Position numbers and translations under genes: made by a program. This document shows positions 44,522-52,785 of a stretch of DNA of 64,000 nt, one piece after another (positions within the stretch are counted from its first letter, which is position 1; each line of letters starts with the position of its first letter). The stretch covers positions 1,860,001 through 1,924,000 of the forward strand of contig NZ_CP017195.1 in the NCBI RefSeq assembly GCF_006770285.1. The letters run 5' to 3'. The stretch is from Lactococcus paracarnosus. GTDB taxonomy: Bacteria > Bacillota > Bacilli > Lactobacillales > Streptococcaceae. The notes below the pieces were generated by a model. The model ran no database searches and was not told the DNA's origin. It was given only the letters and a program-made list of their open reading frames with translations.

Positions 44522-45160
44522 CTAGTCTTCAACTCTATAGACATCTCGGTCATTTAATTCCTGGATATTTCGATAATTACTGCGTAATTTATCTTGTAAT
44601 AATTCTTTTTCAGCTGGTGAGATTTTGATTGGTTCTTCCAAAATTACCCAAGTCACTGTTTGGTTAAGTGGTGGTGTCGTCATCGATCCCTTATATGTCC
44701 AAAATGTATGGTTTTCTGGCAATAATTTATTAATGTCAAACGCAACCAATTTACTTGGGTTATTTAATAAGGTTTCAACGCTATTATCAGTACAAGCTTC
44801 ATCAACATCTACAAAAACTGCTAAAACAAGTTGGTTGATATCGACACTTTCAAAGGCAAAATGAATCTCGGCTGCATGTCGCTCGCCATTGATCAAATGC
44901 TCTGCACCATCATGAAAATGAAAGCGATTAAGCATGTACTCATGGCCACGCCATTGTAAATCACCTTCTGCATAGATTTGAATCCCAAATGGTGCATCTT
45001 TCACAATCACTTCTTGATCATGAGGGAGAGAAATCATCAAAGACGTATCCACTTCAGGAACCAATTGTTCTCTTTGGATATCAATCGGTGACTGAGGGAT
45101 CAAGGTATTATTAGCAAGCGCCCATTTATCTTGGTGCCTGTAATCCAGATGTTTCATCAT
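44522..45160 (-). CDS. Alpha-type carbonic anhydrase without signal peptide
   Basis: 212 residues, shorter than the usual 240-260. The alpha-class signatures are clear: QSPIDIQ, RFHFHDGAEHLINGERHAAE with the zinc ligands HFH and then the third His in AAEIHF, and TTPPLNQTVTWVIL with the catalytic threonine. It hydrates CO2 to bicarbonate. Bacterial alpha enzymes are typically exported; this one starts MMKHLDYRHQDKWALANN with no signal, so it should be cytoplasmic, supplying bicarbonate for carboxylations. Extended -10 TATGAT and a hairpin at the very start of the RNA precede it; AAAGGAG precedes the ATG. Confidence 0.9.
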   Translation of the reverse strand: MMKHLDYRHQDKWALANNTLIPQSPIDIQREQLVPEVDTSLMISLPHDQEVIVKDAPFGIQIYAEGDLQWRGHEYMLNRFHFHDGAEHLINGERHAAEIHFAFESVDINQLVLAVFVDVDEACTDNSVETLLNNPSKLVAFDINKLLPENHTFWTYKGSMTTPPLNQTVTWVILEEPIKISPAEKELLQDKLRSNYRNIQELNDRDVYRVED

Positions 45161-45243
45161 AGTGACTCCTTTACGAATGCGCGGGCTTACCGCAATGAAT
45201 TTAAGAAAACAGTTAGGTGACTAGCACTCCTGTGACAGATTTT

Positions 45244-45264
45244 GCAGTGACGCTTCGTCGCTGC
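45244..45264 (-). ncRNA. 5'-terminal mRNA hairpin of the carbonic anhydrase transcript
   Basis: GCAGCGACG-AAG-CGTCACTGC (one G-U pair) starts about 7 nt after the minus-strand extended -10 box (TGG-TATGAT, 45277-45272), so it would cap the mRNA and may stabilise it. The T-run on the plus side has no plus-strand gene to terminate. Confidence 0.5.
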
Positions 45265-45406
45265 TTTTTCTATCATACCACATTTTTTTATGATTTTTTA
45301 GAGAAAAGCATCGCAACATTTTTCTTGTAGCCCTACAAAGCTTTCTAATTTTGTAACTGGAATTACATGACTTCTCTCAATCCAATGATAGCCATTGCCA
45401 CACTAC

Positions 45407-46438
45407 TCATCTCGTTTTTAACTTTAATTTTGGATAGATAACCCCCAGAAATAAACCGCTCAAAATAAAAATACCGGCTAATCTGATATCATGAAAGGTG
45501 ACTAAACTAATCACGAGTTGTAACCCACTAATCAGAAGTATCAATCGTCGAATCACTGAGGCAGCTGCTGCTAGTTTAGCATCACCTTTTATCGGGTAAA
45601 GTCTTGCTAGCATTTGATAGTCCTGAGATTGGCTAATCGGGAGGAGCTGAAATACGAGTAAGTAATTGAAAAGCAAAGCTAAAAGCAAGCTAAAGAGATC
45701 ATTATCGATTGCGACCAAGGATAAGATCCCTAGTGCTGTTAAGCGCAATATCAGCATAAAATAATCACCACTTCTCAAAAACGTACGGATGAATAAATAA
45801 TCGTATGCCTGTTTTGATTTAGGGATGAGCCAATCTAAATATTTACGGCGCTTAGCAGTTTGCTTCAGTCCCTTAACGTCCGTGAACTGGCTAAAGATTT
45901 TCAGAATCTTGTTCTGTCTATTTCGCTCATAATTAATTAATGGATGCCATTGGATCAACTGATGCGCGATGAATGACTGAGATTGCCTAAAAAGCAACCC
46001 ATATTTGATACCTATCAAGCCTATCATCCAGACAAGCACTACCGGAAAAGGTAGGGAAACTAGAGGAGATAGGATGGTGACTGTTACAAAAATGACCAGT
46101 ATTGGTAACACCATTGATTTCTTTACCGCGGCCTTTAGATGTCGCTGTACCGCCTGCTCCTTTGCAAGCAGAAATAGTTGGTCTGCAGTTTCGACAAATG
46201 TGGCAAGCTGCCCAATAAATAAGATCAATAAGGACACAAAAAACGAAATGATATAACCCGGCAACCAGTGTTCAGGCATTTTTTGTAGAAATGCAGCGTA
46301 CTGATAAGCCAAAAAGCCAATCAAGAACATGAGGACGAGCACGAAATGGTCATTGAGCACATATCTTAAATATTTTAAATTTTGCGTGCGCCATTTAGCT
46401 CGACGCATGGCAAATAGCGACTCGATATCTTTAGCCAT
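45407..46438 (-). CDS. ecsB: ABC transporter permease EcsB
   Basis: 343 residues with about ten membrane segments. The N-terminal FAMRRAKWRTQNLKYLRYVL followed by paired hydrophobic stretches and HPLINYERNR is typical of EcsB. With EcsA it forms an ABC transporter of unsettled substrate that in Bacillus affects secretion, intramembrane proteolysis and competence. Its start overlaps the ecsA end by 8 nt. Confidence 0.88.
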   Translation of the reverse strand: MAKDIESLFAMRRAKWRTQNLKYLRYVLNDHFVLVLMFLIGFLAYQYAAFLQKMPEHWLPGYIISFFVSLLILFIGQLATFVETADQLFLLAKEQAVQRHLKAAVKKSMVLPILVIFVTVTILSPLVSLPFPVVLVWMIGLIGIKYGLLFRQSQSFIAHQLIQWHPLINYERNRQNKILKIFSQFTDVKGLKQTAKRRKYLDWLIPKSKQAYDYLFIRTFLRSGDYFMLILRLTALGILSLVAIDNDLFSLLLALLFNYLLVFQLLPISQSQDYQMLARLYPIKGDAKLAAAASVIRRLILLISGLQLVISLVTFHDIRLAGIFILSGLFLGVIYPKLKLKTR

Positions 46439-47174
46439 GTGCTTGCCAACTTTCAGCTGTCAAGGCAACATAGATTTCATCAAGACTCGCATCAGGTAAC
46501 TTAAATTTTGCTCTTAAGGCCGTCAAATCACCATCTGCAATCACTTGTCCTTCATGTAAGACGATAAATTTATCACAGAATTTTTCAGCTGTTGACAGAA
46601 TATGCGTTGACATCAAGATGGCTGCACCAGATTTCTTCATGTCTAGCATTAGGGCGATTAAATCATTAATGGCCAATGGATCGAGACCTAAAAAAGGTTC
46701 ATCAATGATGTAAAGTGAGGGTTCTGTCAAAAATGCACAGATAATCATCACTTTTTGTTTCATCCCCTTAGAAAAATTCGCCGGAAACCAATCCAACTTA
46801 TCCGACAGTCTAAAGGTCTTTAATAATTTGTCAGCACGCGCCATAGCAACATCTATCGCCACATCATAAGCTAGTGCCGTCACTTCTATATGTTCACGAA
46901 GTGTCAATTCTTCATAGAGAGCCGGTTGCTCTGGAATGAAGCCTATTTTTTGACGATAGGCTTCTGCTTGTTTGGTAATTGTTAAGTCATCTAGTGAAAT
47001 CTGCCCTTGGTAGGGGGTTAACAAGCCGATAATTTCTTGAATCGTTGTCGACTTACCAGCTCCATTTAAGCCAATTAGTCCAACGAGTTCACCATCATTA
47101 ACTGTAAAACTAACATCTTTCAAGACGGTGTTGCCAAAATAACCACCCGTCACATTTTCTATTTTTAATGTCAT
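46431..47174 (-). CDS. ecsA: ABC transporter ATPase EcsA
   Basis: 247 residues. Walker A GLIGLNGAGKSTT, signature FSKGMKQK, Walker B LYIIDEPFLGLD. The FSKGMKQK form of the signature and the coupling to ecsB identify EcsA. Divergent with hit about 0.8 kb away, as in streptococci, though an acetyltransferase gene is inserted here between the two. Confidence 0.92.
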   Translation of the reverse strand: MTLKIENVTGGYFGNTVLKDVSFTVNDGELVGLIGLNGAGKSTTIQEIIGLLTPYQGQISLDDLTITKQAEAYRQKIGFIPEQPALYEELTLREHIEVTALAYDVAIDVAMARADKLLKTFRLSDKLDWFPANFSKGMKQKVMIICAFLTEPSLYIIDEPFLGLDPLAINDLIALMLDMKKSGAAILMSTHILSTAEKFCDKFIVLHEGQVIADGDLTALRAKFKLPDASLDEIYVALTAESWQAHG

Positions 47175-47313
47175 ATCATCTCTTTTCCAATCGCATATCC
47201 TGTAGCTAATAGCCTAATTATACCATTTTTTTCATGCGCCGCCTAAATTGAGATTAACTTACCTGTGGAACATCTGTGATTAACCTGATACTGCACGACA
47301 GCTGTCAGGTCTA

Positions 47314-47847
47314 TCAGTCGTTATCGATCCAAAACCGTTTCACCCAGACCTGATGTTCAGGATCAAAGGCACGATTTTCTAGTCGACCATTGTTGCTAAT
47401 AATCACTTTTTCAGAGCCGATGTTTGTCTCATCGCAGGTGACTAAGACACGCGCTATACCAATTCTTTTTGCCTCAATTAACGTCTTTTCGAGCATCAAC
47501 TTACCATAGCCTCTCCCTCTCTCAGATGGACAGATTGAGTAGCCGATATGACCGTCACAACTTAACAAGGCATCATTTAATGTCGTTCTCAAATGAGACA
47601 TACCCAGTATTTTTTGATCACCTGTTCTAACTAAGACAAATTGGTAGCCAGGGACATACTTCTTGTTAGGCAAGGTTGCTTGATCTTCGTACAGGGATAA
47701 GTTAGTGAGCCACTCTGTAATTGTTGCTGCAGTGTGTAGCATTCTTGCCCCATTAATGAGTTGATCCGACTCACCAAATTCAGATTTATAGGCTAATATT
47801 GCTTTTTCAAATGCTAGACTTGGTCTTAATAAGCTAATTTCTGTCAT
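47314..47847 (-). CDS. GNAT-family N-acetyltransferase
   Basis: 177 residues. Central GNAT fold with the acetyl-CoA binding motif CPSERGRGYGKLMLEKTLIE and VLVTCDETNIGSEKVIISNN, the pattern of the RimI/YjcK-like group, preceded by FVLVRTGDQKILGMSHLRTT. The substrate is unknown. It lies between ecsA and hit, on the ecs strand; the 139-nt gap to ecsA suggests an independent unit. Confidence 0.85.
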   Translation of the reverse strand: MTEISLLRPSLAFEKAILAYKSEFGESDQLINGARMLHTAATITEWLTNLSLYEDQATLPNKKYVPGYQFVLVRTGDQKILGMSHLRTTLNDALLSCDGHIGYSICPSERGRGYGKLMLEKTLIEAKRIGIARVLVTCDETNIGSEKVIISNNGRLENRAFDPEHQVWVKRFWIDND

Positions 47848-47971
47848 CTTATCCCTCTTATATTCTTTCTTCAGTATCGTCGTTTATCTATATCGTCTAA
47901 CAAACTACTTCTTAGTCATAAAATGTTATACTAGTATTATAGCAATAATTAAGAAGGGGAGTGGTAACATC

Positions 47972-48367
47972 ATGACAGATTGCATTTTTTGCAAAATTAT
48001 CGCCGGAGAGATTCCTGCTTATAAAATTTATGAAGACGACGATATCTTAGCATTTTTAGACATCACACAAACAACCAAAGGACATACCTTAGTGATTCCT
48101 AAAACGCATGTGCGAAACGTACTTGATATGACAGAGGACCAAGCAAAGACTTTATTTGCTAAAATCCCTAGCATTGCAGCTAACATCAAACGTAAATTAG
48201 GGGCAACTGGTTTGAATATGCTACAAAATAATGAAGCGATAGCTGGTCAAACAGTCTTTCATGCCCATGTCCACTTGATCCCGCGCTATAGCTCGGACGA
48301 TGGTTTTAAGGCAAGTTTTACAGAACACACGTTAGACTTGAAAGCTATCCAAGATAGCTTAATTTAA
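47972..48367 (+). CDS. hit: HIT-family nucleotide hydrolase
   Basis: 131 residues. CIFCKIIAGEIPAYKIYEDD holds the zinc-type cysteines and HAHVHLIPRY the histidine triad. It belongs to the HinT branch that hydrolyses nucleotide phosphoramidates and related compounds. AAGGGGAG lies upstream. It is followed by a 76-codon gene; the divergent hit/ecs arrangement is conserved in lactic acid bacteria. Confidence 0.94.
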   Translation: MTDCIFCKIIAGEIPAYKIYEDDDILAFLDITQTTKGHTLVIPKTHVRNVLDMTEDQAKTLFAKIPSIAANIKRKLGATGLNMLQNNEAIAGQTVFHAHVHLIPRYSSDDGFKASFTEHTLDLKAIQDSLI

Positions 48368-48408
48368 CCCCAACCCCTTGTTAGCACGTGATAAATTAAG
48401 GAGATACT

Positions 48409-48639
48409 ATGGGACTTATCAATTATTTCAAAGATCTGCATGCTATCGGTAGAGAATTCGTCTCTGAAAGCCAAGAGGTCAAAAAACATCTGGACGACGT
48501 TAAAATCGAATTAGCCTATGCTGAATTAGTTGCACTCGATATCCAAAAAGACATCAAAACCTACCAGTTTCAAGTCCAACCAAGAATTGAGGCGATTCAA
48601 ACCCTTTCGGATAAGATAAACAAAGAGATCTCAACCTGA
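48409..48639 (+). CDS. Small hypothetical protein downstream of hit
   Basis: 76 residues, highly charged and predicted helical, with possible coiled coil in ESQEVKKHLDDVKIELAYAE and the C-terminal half. AAGGAG precedes the ATG. No membrane segment or known domain. It lies 41 nt after hit and is followed directly by a terminator, so both genes share a transcript. Confidence 0.7.
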   Translation: MGLINYFKDLHAIGREFVSESQEVKKHLDDVKIELAYAELVALDIQKDIKTYQFQVQPRIEAIQTLSDKINKEIST

Positions 48640-48653
48640 TTGAGGTCTTTTTT
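48625..48653 (+). terminator. Terminator of hit and its downstream gene
   Basis: GATCTCAA-CCTGA-TTGAGGTC stem (one G-U pair) followed by TTTTTT; it overlaps the stop codon. Confidence 0.85.
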
Positions 48654-48841
48654 GATGTTTAATAAAGAATCAGACATAAAAAAAGGGACAGGTTTGTGTG
48701 CCTCAAGCCTCATCATCCAAAAGTTTATAGATCATGGATCTCATCAAAATTTTATTTATCTAATCCATTAGTTAATTATTAATGTTATAATAGCGTGTTA
48801 TATAAACCTGATACTGACACCTAAACTTGAGGAGACGACAC

Positions 48842-49963
48842 ATGCTAAAAACCTTAAAACGAGAAGTAATTACACCTAAACCAGCTCATAGAAAATGGCA
48901 GTTACTAGGTATGATGTCTATCATACTTGTAGCATTCGCCCTTTCATCAGAGCACGCTGGCGCGAAAACTAAGTCTAAACCTAGTAAGCCTGCAACTGTC
49001 GTTCAAATTGTCGCTAAGGAAGAGATACTACCAAAGCTGATAACCTATACAACAGAGAAGTCCCCTGGCCCAACTGAGAACTATTATTGGGAAAATGGTC
49101 CTGCTCAATTATCTGACTTTGAGACATTAAAGACAGGAGAAAGCAAGTTTTCAGCTGATGATAAGGGCCGATCTAGTAGTACACGCGCCATTTTAACTTA
49201 TGAGCAGTATCAAGCTTCAAAAGGTGCGCGTCAAGGAAAACCTTTGGATCCTCCAAATTGGCCAGCCACAAACCCAAAAGTTGCGATTAGGTTTTCATTG
49301 ACTGGCAAAACGTATCATGGGTACCAGTTTAATCGCAGTCATTCTATCGCCGATAGTTTACTTGGCAAAGCAGCTTACACCTCAAACTATAATTTTACGA
49401 CTGGTACAAGAACTCAAAATGTTGGTGCAAATCAAGATGGCGGCATGAGGTACGCTGAAGCACTTGTAGAGAAGTATTGGCGTTCTCATAAAAAAACAAA
49501 GTCAACTGTCAGCTATCAAACCACGCCAATATATCAAGAAAGCGAAACGGTACCTCGTGGATCTGTCGTTGATATCAAGTCATCTGATGGTAAACTGAAT
49601 ACTGAGATTGTTGTGATTAATAGCGCTGAAGGATTAAGTATCGACTATCAAGCTACTAGTCCAGTTGCACCAGTAACGGCCCCTGAAGCACCTAGTCCGG
49701 CAAATGCCCAACCTGAACCTACGCCTACACCTGATCCTACCCCAGCGCCCGAACCAGTTGCACCAGCTGCTGTTCCTGATACAGCTTATACAGTAAATGG
49801 ACAATGGTCACTCGCTGCTCCTGGTATGGTCTTTATATCAAATACGACTAAATACTACAGTCAAGTAACTAATCCAGCTAACTATAGATATGTTCCCCAA
49901 TCAGAAGCTGATGCTTCTGGCGCCTCTCGTGCAGCTCGCGGTAATCAATATGCGAGACCCTAA
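48842..49963 (+). CDS. Secreted DNA/RNA non-specific endonuclease with proline-rich linker
   Basis: 373 residues from ATG 48842 (GAGGAG 7 nt upstream; an in-frame TTG at 48827 overlaps this site). Hydrophobic segment at about 20-36 then AGAKT, a likely signal peptide or anchor. The nuclease domain (about 65-275) matches streptococcal secreted DNases: general-base His167 in FNRSHSIADSL, TGTRTQNVGANQDGGMRYAE with the metal-ligand asparagine, and PRGSVVDIKSSDG. A Pro/Thr/Ala-rich stretch (about 280-318) leads to a small C-terminal module (WSLAAPGMVFISN, KYYSQV, GNQYARP). DNA scavenging or competition is likely. Confidence 0.87.
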   Translation: MLKTLKREVITPKPAHRKWQLLGMMSIILVAFALSSEHAGAKTKSKPSKPATVVQIVAKEEILPKLITYTTEKSPGPTENYYWENGPAQLSDFETLKTGESKFSADDKGRSSSTRAILTYEQYQASKGARQGKPLDPPNWPATNPKVAIRFSLTGKTYHGYQFNRSHSIADSLLGKAAYTSNYNFTTGTRTQNVGANQDGGMRYAEALVEKYWRSHKKTKSTVSYQTTPIYQESETVPRGSVVDIKSSDGKLNTEIVVINSAEGLSIDYQATSPVAPVTAPEAPSPANAQPEPTPTPDPTPAPEPVAPAAVPDTAYTVNGQWSLAAPGMVFISNTTKYYSQVTNPANYRYVPQSEADASGASRAARGNQYARP

Positions 49964-50116
49964 CGGCTTGTAGCCATCTATCCACTGAATTTCCTTTTAT
50001 ACACTTAATTTTTTAAATGTAACTGACTATTAAAGTGCTAGGCCATATTGAAGATATGGTGCCGGATTCACAAGTCAAAAAAATAGCCACTGTGACATGC
50101 TACATCATTTAATACT

Positions 50117-50160
50117 AAAAAACCGGATGAATTTAATTTCAAATTCATCCGTTTTTTTTA
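50117..50160 (+). terminator. Terminator downstream of the nuclease gene
   Basis: Arms CGGATGAATTT and AAATTCATCCG with a 6-nt loop, followed by eight T. Confidence 0.87.
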
Positions 50161-50310
50161 TTGTTAAGCTATCTGTCATTATTTTATGACGTATAACTAG
50201 TAGACGACATAAATGATAGTGACTGACATATGTCGATCTATGGCTTAATATCACCGTAAGCACCTTTAAAACTCTTATTTTTTTCTAAATCCAGATCATA
50301 TTCTTGAAAA

Positions 50311-50327
50311 AACTAATTGCATTAGTT
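50311..50327. promoter_or_regulatory. Palindromic operator of the MBL-tetR unit
   Basis: AACTAAT-TGC-ATTAGTT is a perfect inverted repeat, overlapping TTGCAT, a possible -35 box, and 34 nt before the MBL start. A related half-site AGTTAGT lies at 50341-50347. Its position suits autoregulation by the TetR protein encoded downstream. Confidence 0.6.
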
Positions 50328-50360
50328 AAAGTACAATTATAGTTAGTCTGGAGGACAGAT

Positions 50361-51071
50361 ATGAAATATACAACCTATAAATCACTTTATCAACTAACTG
50401 CTTTTTCCCAATTATTCCCAATTAATGCTTACATTTTTGAGGAACAAGCATCTTTAACAGTCATTGATGTTGGCTTAAACGTTTTTGTAAAGCACATAAA
50501 AAAACTAGCTAGAAAATTGGATAAGCCAGTTAAATTTATTATACTGACTCATCCGCATCTTGACCATATTGCTGGTCTTGATTTATTAAAAAAGCAGTTC
50601 CCAGAAGCTAAGATCGTTTTTTCAAAACGTGATACTAGATTATTAAACGGCGATTTTTCTTTAGATCCATCTGAATTTCAAGGCAAGATAAGAGGCGGGT
50701 TTAAAGAGGTTGAAACTAGACCTGATATCATGGTCGATGAGCATGATGAAATTGGCAGTTTAAAGGTCATTAATACACCAGGACATACGCCTGGATCTAT
50801 TAGTCTTTATAACTCGAGTCATAAAATAATCATTACTGGGGACGCCTTTCAAACAAAAGGTGGGCTTGCAATTGCTGGAGACAAACGAAAATTCTTTCCT
50901 TTTCCTGCATTTGCAACCTGGAGTAAACAAACTGCTTTACAAAGTGCTGAAAAAATAGCGCATCTACAAATTGACTGTTTAGCCACAGGACATGGCAAAT
51001 TACTCATGAATCCTGACTTTAAACCTGCGATTAAGAGATTGGATAATCAAATAAGTGAAGAAAAAAATTGA
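50361..51071 (+). CDS. Metallo-beta-lactamase-fold hydrolase
   Basis: 236 residues. The zinc-binding motif is THPHLDHIAG, followed by NTPGHTPGSISLY, ITGDAF and ATGHGK, all in glyoxalase-II-like order, so the dinuclear centre appears complete. Substrate unknown; quorum-molecule lactonases and thioester hydrolases are similar. GGAGGA precedes the ATG. It overlaps the tetR gene by 17 nt. A palindromic operator lies at its promoter. Confidence 0.87.
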   Translation: MKYTTYKSLYQLTAFSQLFPINAYIFEEQASLTVIDVGLNVFVKHIKKLARKLDKPVKFIILTHPHLDHIAGLDLLKKQFPEAKIVFSKRDTRLLNGDFSLDPSEFQGKIRGGFKEVETRPDIMVDEHDEIGSLKVINTPGHTPGSISLYNSSHKIIITGDAFQTKGGLAIAGDKRKFFPFPAFATWSKQTALQSAEKIAHLQIDCLATGHGKLLMNPDFKPAIKRLDNQISEEKN

Positions 51072-51614
51072 TAAAGAGAAAATTATACATACTACCATAG
51101 CCTTAGCAACTAAACAAGGCCTGTTAAATGTCAGTCTAAATGACATTGCTGCTAATCTTGGGATCAAAACGCCCTCTTTATATAATCATATTTCTGGTAT
51201 TGAAGACTTGTATGGCCAGTTGGGGATATATAGTTTAGACTTACTTGAAAAAGAAGTGGTTCAGTCAGTTTTAGGTTTTTCAAAGCATGATGCACTAATC
51301 AGAATCGCAAATACCTATGTCACATTTGCGATACAAAATCCTGTACTCTATCACGCAATTGAAAATCCATACTTAAAGAACACTCCAGACATTTCAAAGG
51401 CAAAAGAAGCGATTGTCCTCATTATCCAATCTGTGCTAAAAGTTTATAATTTTACAATTGAAAAAGAAAAAAAATAATCAGAGTGTTAAGAAGTTATTTA
51501 CATGGATTTGCTTCCTTATATATAGCAGATTTATTTAATATCAAGACAGTAGATGCGGACGAAAGTTTTGATTTAGGCCTTGATGCACTCTTATCGGGAC
51601 TTGGACTTGATTGA
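51055..51614 (+). pseudogene. TetR-family regulator interrupted by a one-base frameshift in an A8 tract
   Basis: GTG 51055 begins an HTH (IIHTTIALATKQGLLNVSLN, DIAANLGIKTPSLYNHISGI) and a C-terminal domain, but the frame stops at 51477 after 140 codons. Directly past the G-A8 tract (51467-51474) the next frame continues IIRVLRSYLHGFASLYIADL and ESFDLGLDALLSGLGLD to a TGA at 51612-51614, the end of a WHG-type TetR C-domain. With nine A the gene would encode 186 residues, a normal length. It may be truncated, slippage-decoded, or a homopolymer sequencing error. It overlaps the MBL gene, which it likely regulates. Confidence 0.82.
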
Positions 51615-51695
51615 CTTAAATCATTAGGATAACTTTCACTACCGGACACTAATATCATCAGATTTCACTCTAGCCGAAACTTATAGAAATTACAG

Positions 51696-51736
51696 AAAAA
51701 ATATGGCGTGATTTAAATTAAATCATGCCATATTTT
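51696..51736. terminator. Bidirectional terminator after tetR
   Basis: AAATATGGCGTGATTTAA pairs with TTAAATCATGCCATATTT (one G-U) with almost no loop, flanked by A and T runs. It serves the tetR gene and the convergent lipoprotein gene. Confidence 0.82.
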
Positions 51737-51866
51737 TATACGTTTTCTTCTCAACATAAGTCATAATAAATCACTATCATTTTTCAATAGCAGACCCAAA
51801 AACAGTCCCAGTTTTTATAGGGCATGTCTTATTAAATGCATTTACCAGGCAGAAAATTACCTATTG

Positions 51867-52487
51867 TCAACTCGCCTCAAATGACTCTAGCATACTAGTC
51901 ATCGTATCGCTATTTTTTTCAAAAAATGAAGGAAATGCTATGCTGACAACAACGACATAATCCGTTTCTGTTTCTAAGAAATAGTATCTAGAACTAACTT
52001 TGACACCTTCAGAAACAAGTGGTACTATGTATGTTTCACCTTGATAACGTGTCGTTTGAAAAGGTTTCTTTTCAATTTCCTCTGTTTTAACAGTGATGTC
52101 ATCTGAAGAAATAAAGTCACTGCTCACTAAGTCTTTAAATGCAGAGAAACTTTCCAGATTTACTTTCTTTAGTCCAAAAACCATTAGACCTTCTGATTCA
52201 TCGTTATTCCCAACACGCAAAGAAACACCATCCTCAAGTGCAAGATCCTGCCATTCCTTTAACACATCTATGTGATACTTATCTCCATCAATTTCAAAGG
52301 TTTTTCCAACTAATTCGTCCTTTTTTGGTGCAGACGACTCTGGAGTTTTTACAGGGTCTTTCTTTTTGGATGATTGTACCTTATCTGTCTGTTGAGGACT
52401 TTTTGATTTTTCTACCTTGTCCTTAGTATTTGCTGCACAACCGGATAACACTAAAAGCAAACCAAACACCATAACTATTTTTTTCAT
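51867..52487 (-). CDS. Putative lipoprotein of unknown function
   Basis: 206 residues. Signal peptide MKKIVMVFGLLLVLSGC with the lipobox LSGC (Cys17), then a Ser/Lys/Pro-rich linker to about residue 58 and a globular domain (FEIDGDKYHIDVLKEWQDLA to the end). No known domain recognised; the layout resembles surface lipoproteins of lactococci that have PsbP-like folds, but this is a guess. AAGGAG precedes the ATG. Its promoter carries TGG-TATAAT next to a 16-bp palindrome. Confidence 0.75.
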   Translation of the reverse strand: MKKIVMVFGLLLVLSGCAANTKDKVEKSKSPQQTDKVQSSKKKDPVKTPESSAPKKDELVGKTFEIDGDKYHIDVLKEWQDLALEDGVSLRVGNNDESEGLMVFGLKKVNLESFSAFKDLVSSDFISSDDITVKTEEIEKKPFQTTRYQGETYIVPLVSEGVKVSSRYYFLETETDYVVVVSIAFPSFFEKNSDTMTSMLESFEAS

Positions 52488-52509
52488 AAATACTCCTTAA
52501 AAAATCTTC

Positions 52510-52528
52510 TACATCATACGAAGATGTA
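52510..52528. repeat. Inverted repeat in the lipoprotein gene leader
   Basis: TACATC-ATACGAA-GATGTA, perfect 6-bp arms, between the promoter and the ribosome binding site of the minus-strand lipoprotein gene. Confidence 0.45.
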
Positions 52529-52534
52529 TAATTA

Positions 52535-52550
52535 AAATTATCGATAATTT
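52535..52550. promoter_or_regulatory. 16-bp palindrome at the lipoprotein gene promoter
   Basis: AAATTATCGATAATTT is a perfect palindrome just downstream of the minus-strand extended -10 (TGG-TATAAT). It extends imperfectly to TATAATTA on both sides. Confidence 0.5.
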
Positions 52551-52785
52551 AATTATACCACAAAACAAACATTTCATATGATATTAGGTATTTTTATGGT
52601 CTGATTCCCAATCCAAATTCTGGCTTCTCATCCGCTTTTTTCAACATATCGTCATCATCTGATTATTAGCGACTATTTACTCTAATCTACCATTGAAACG
52701 ACTTGCTTAAATCATAACCACACGATACCTTACTTACAGAAAACAGTTGCTAAATTTGATATAATAAAGTCATCGGAGGGGTTAT

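Larger units (their letters stand above)
49964..50360. other. Intergenic region after the nuclease gene
   Basis: No gene seen. It contains a hairpin GGCCATAT-TGAAG-ATATGGTGCC at about 50041-50063 without a T-run, the terminator at 50117-50160, and the operator/promoter of the MBL-tetR unit at its end. Confidence 0.55.

Noticed and set aside
45244..45264. A plus-strand terminator (hairpin followed by five T)
   Set aside because: No plus-strand gene ends there; it fits better as the 5' end hairpin of the minus-strand carbonic anhydrase mRNA.
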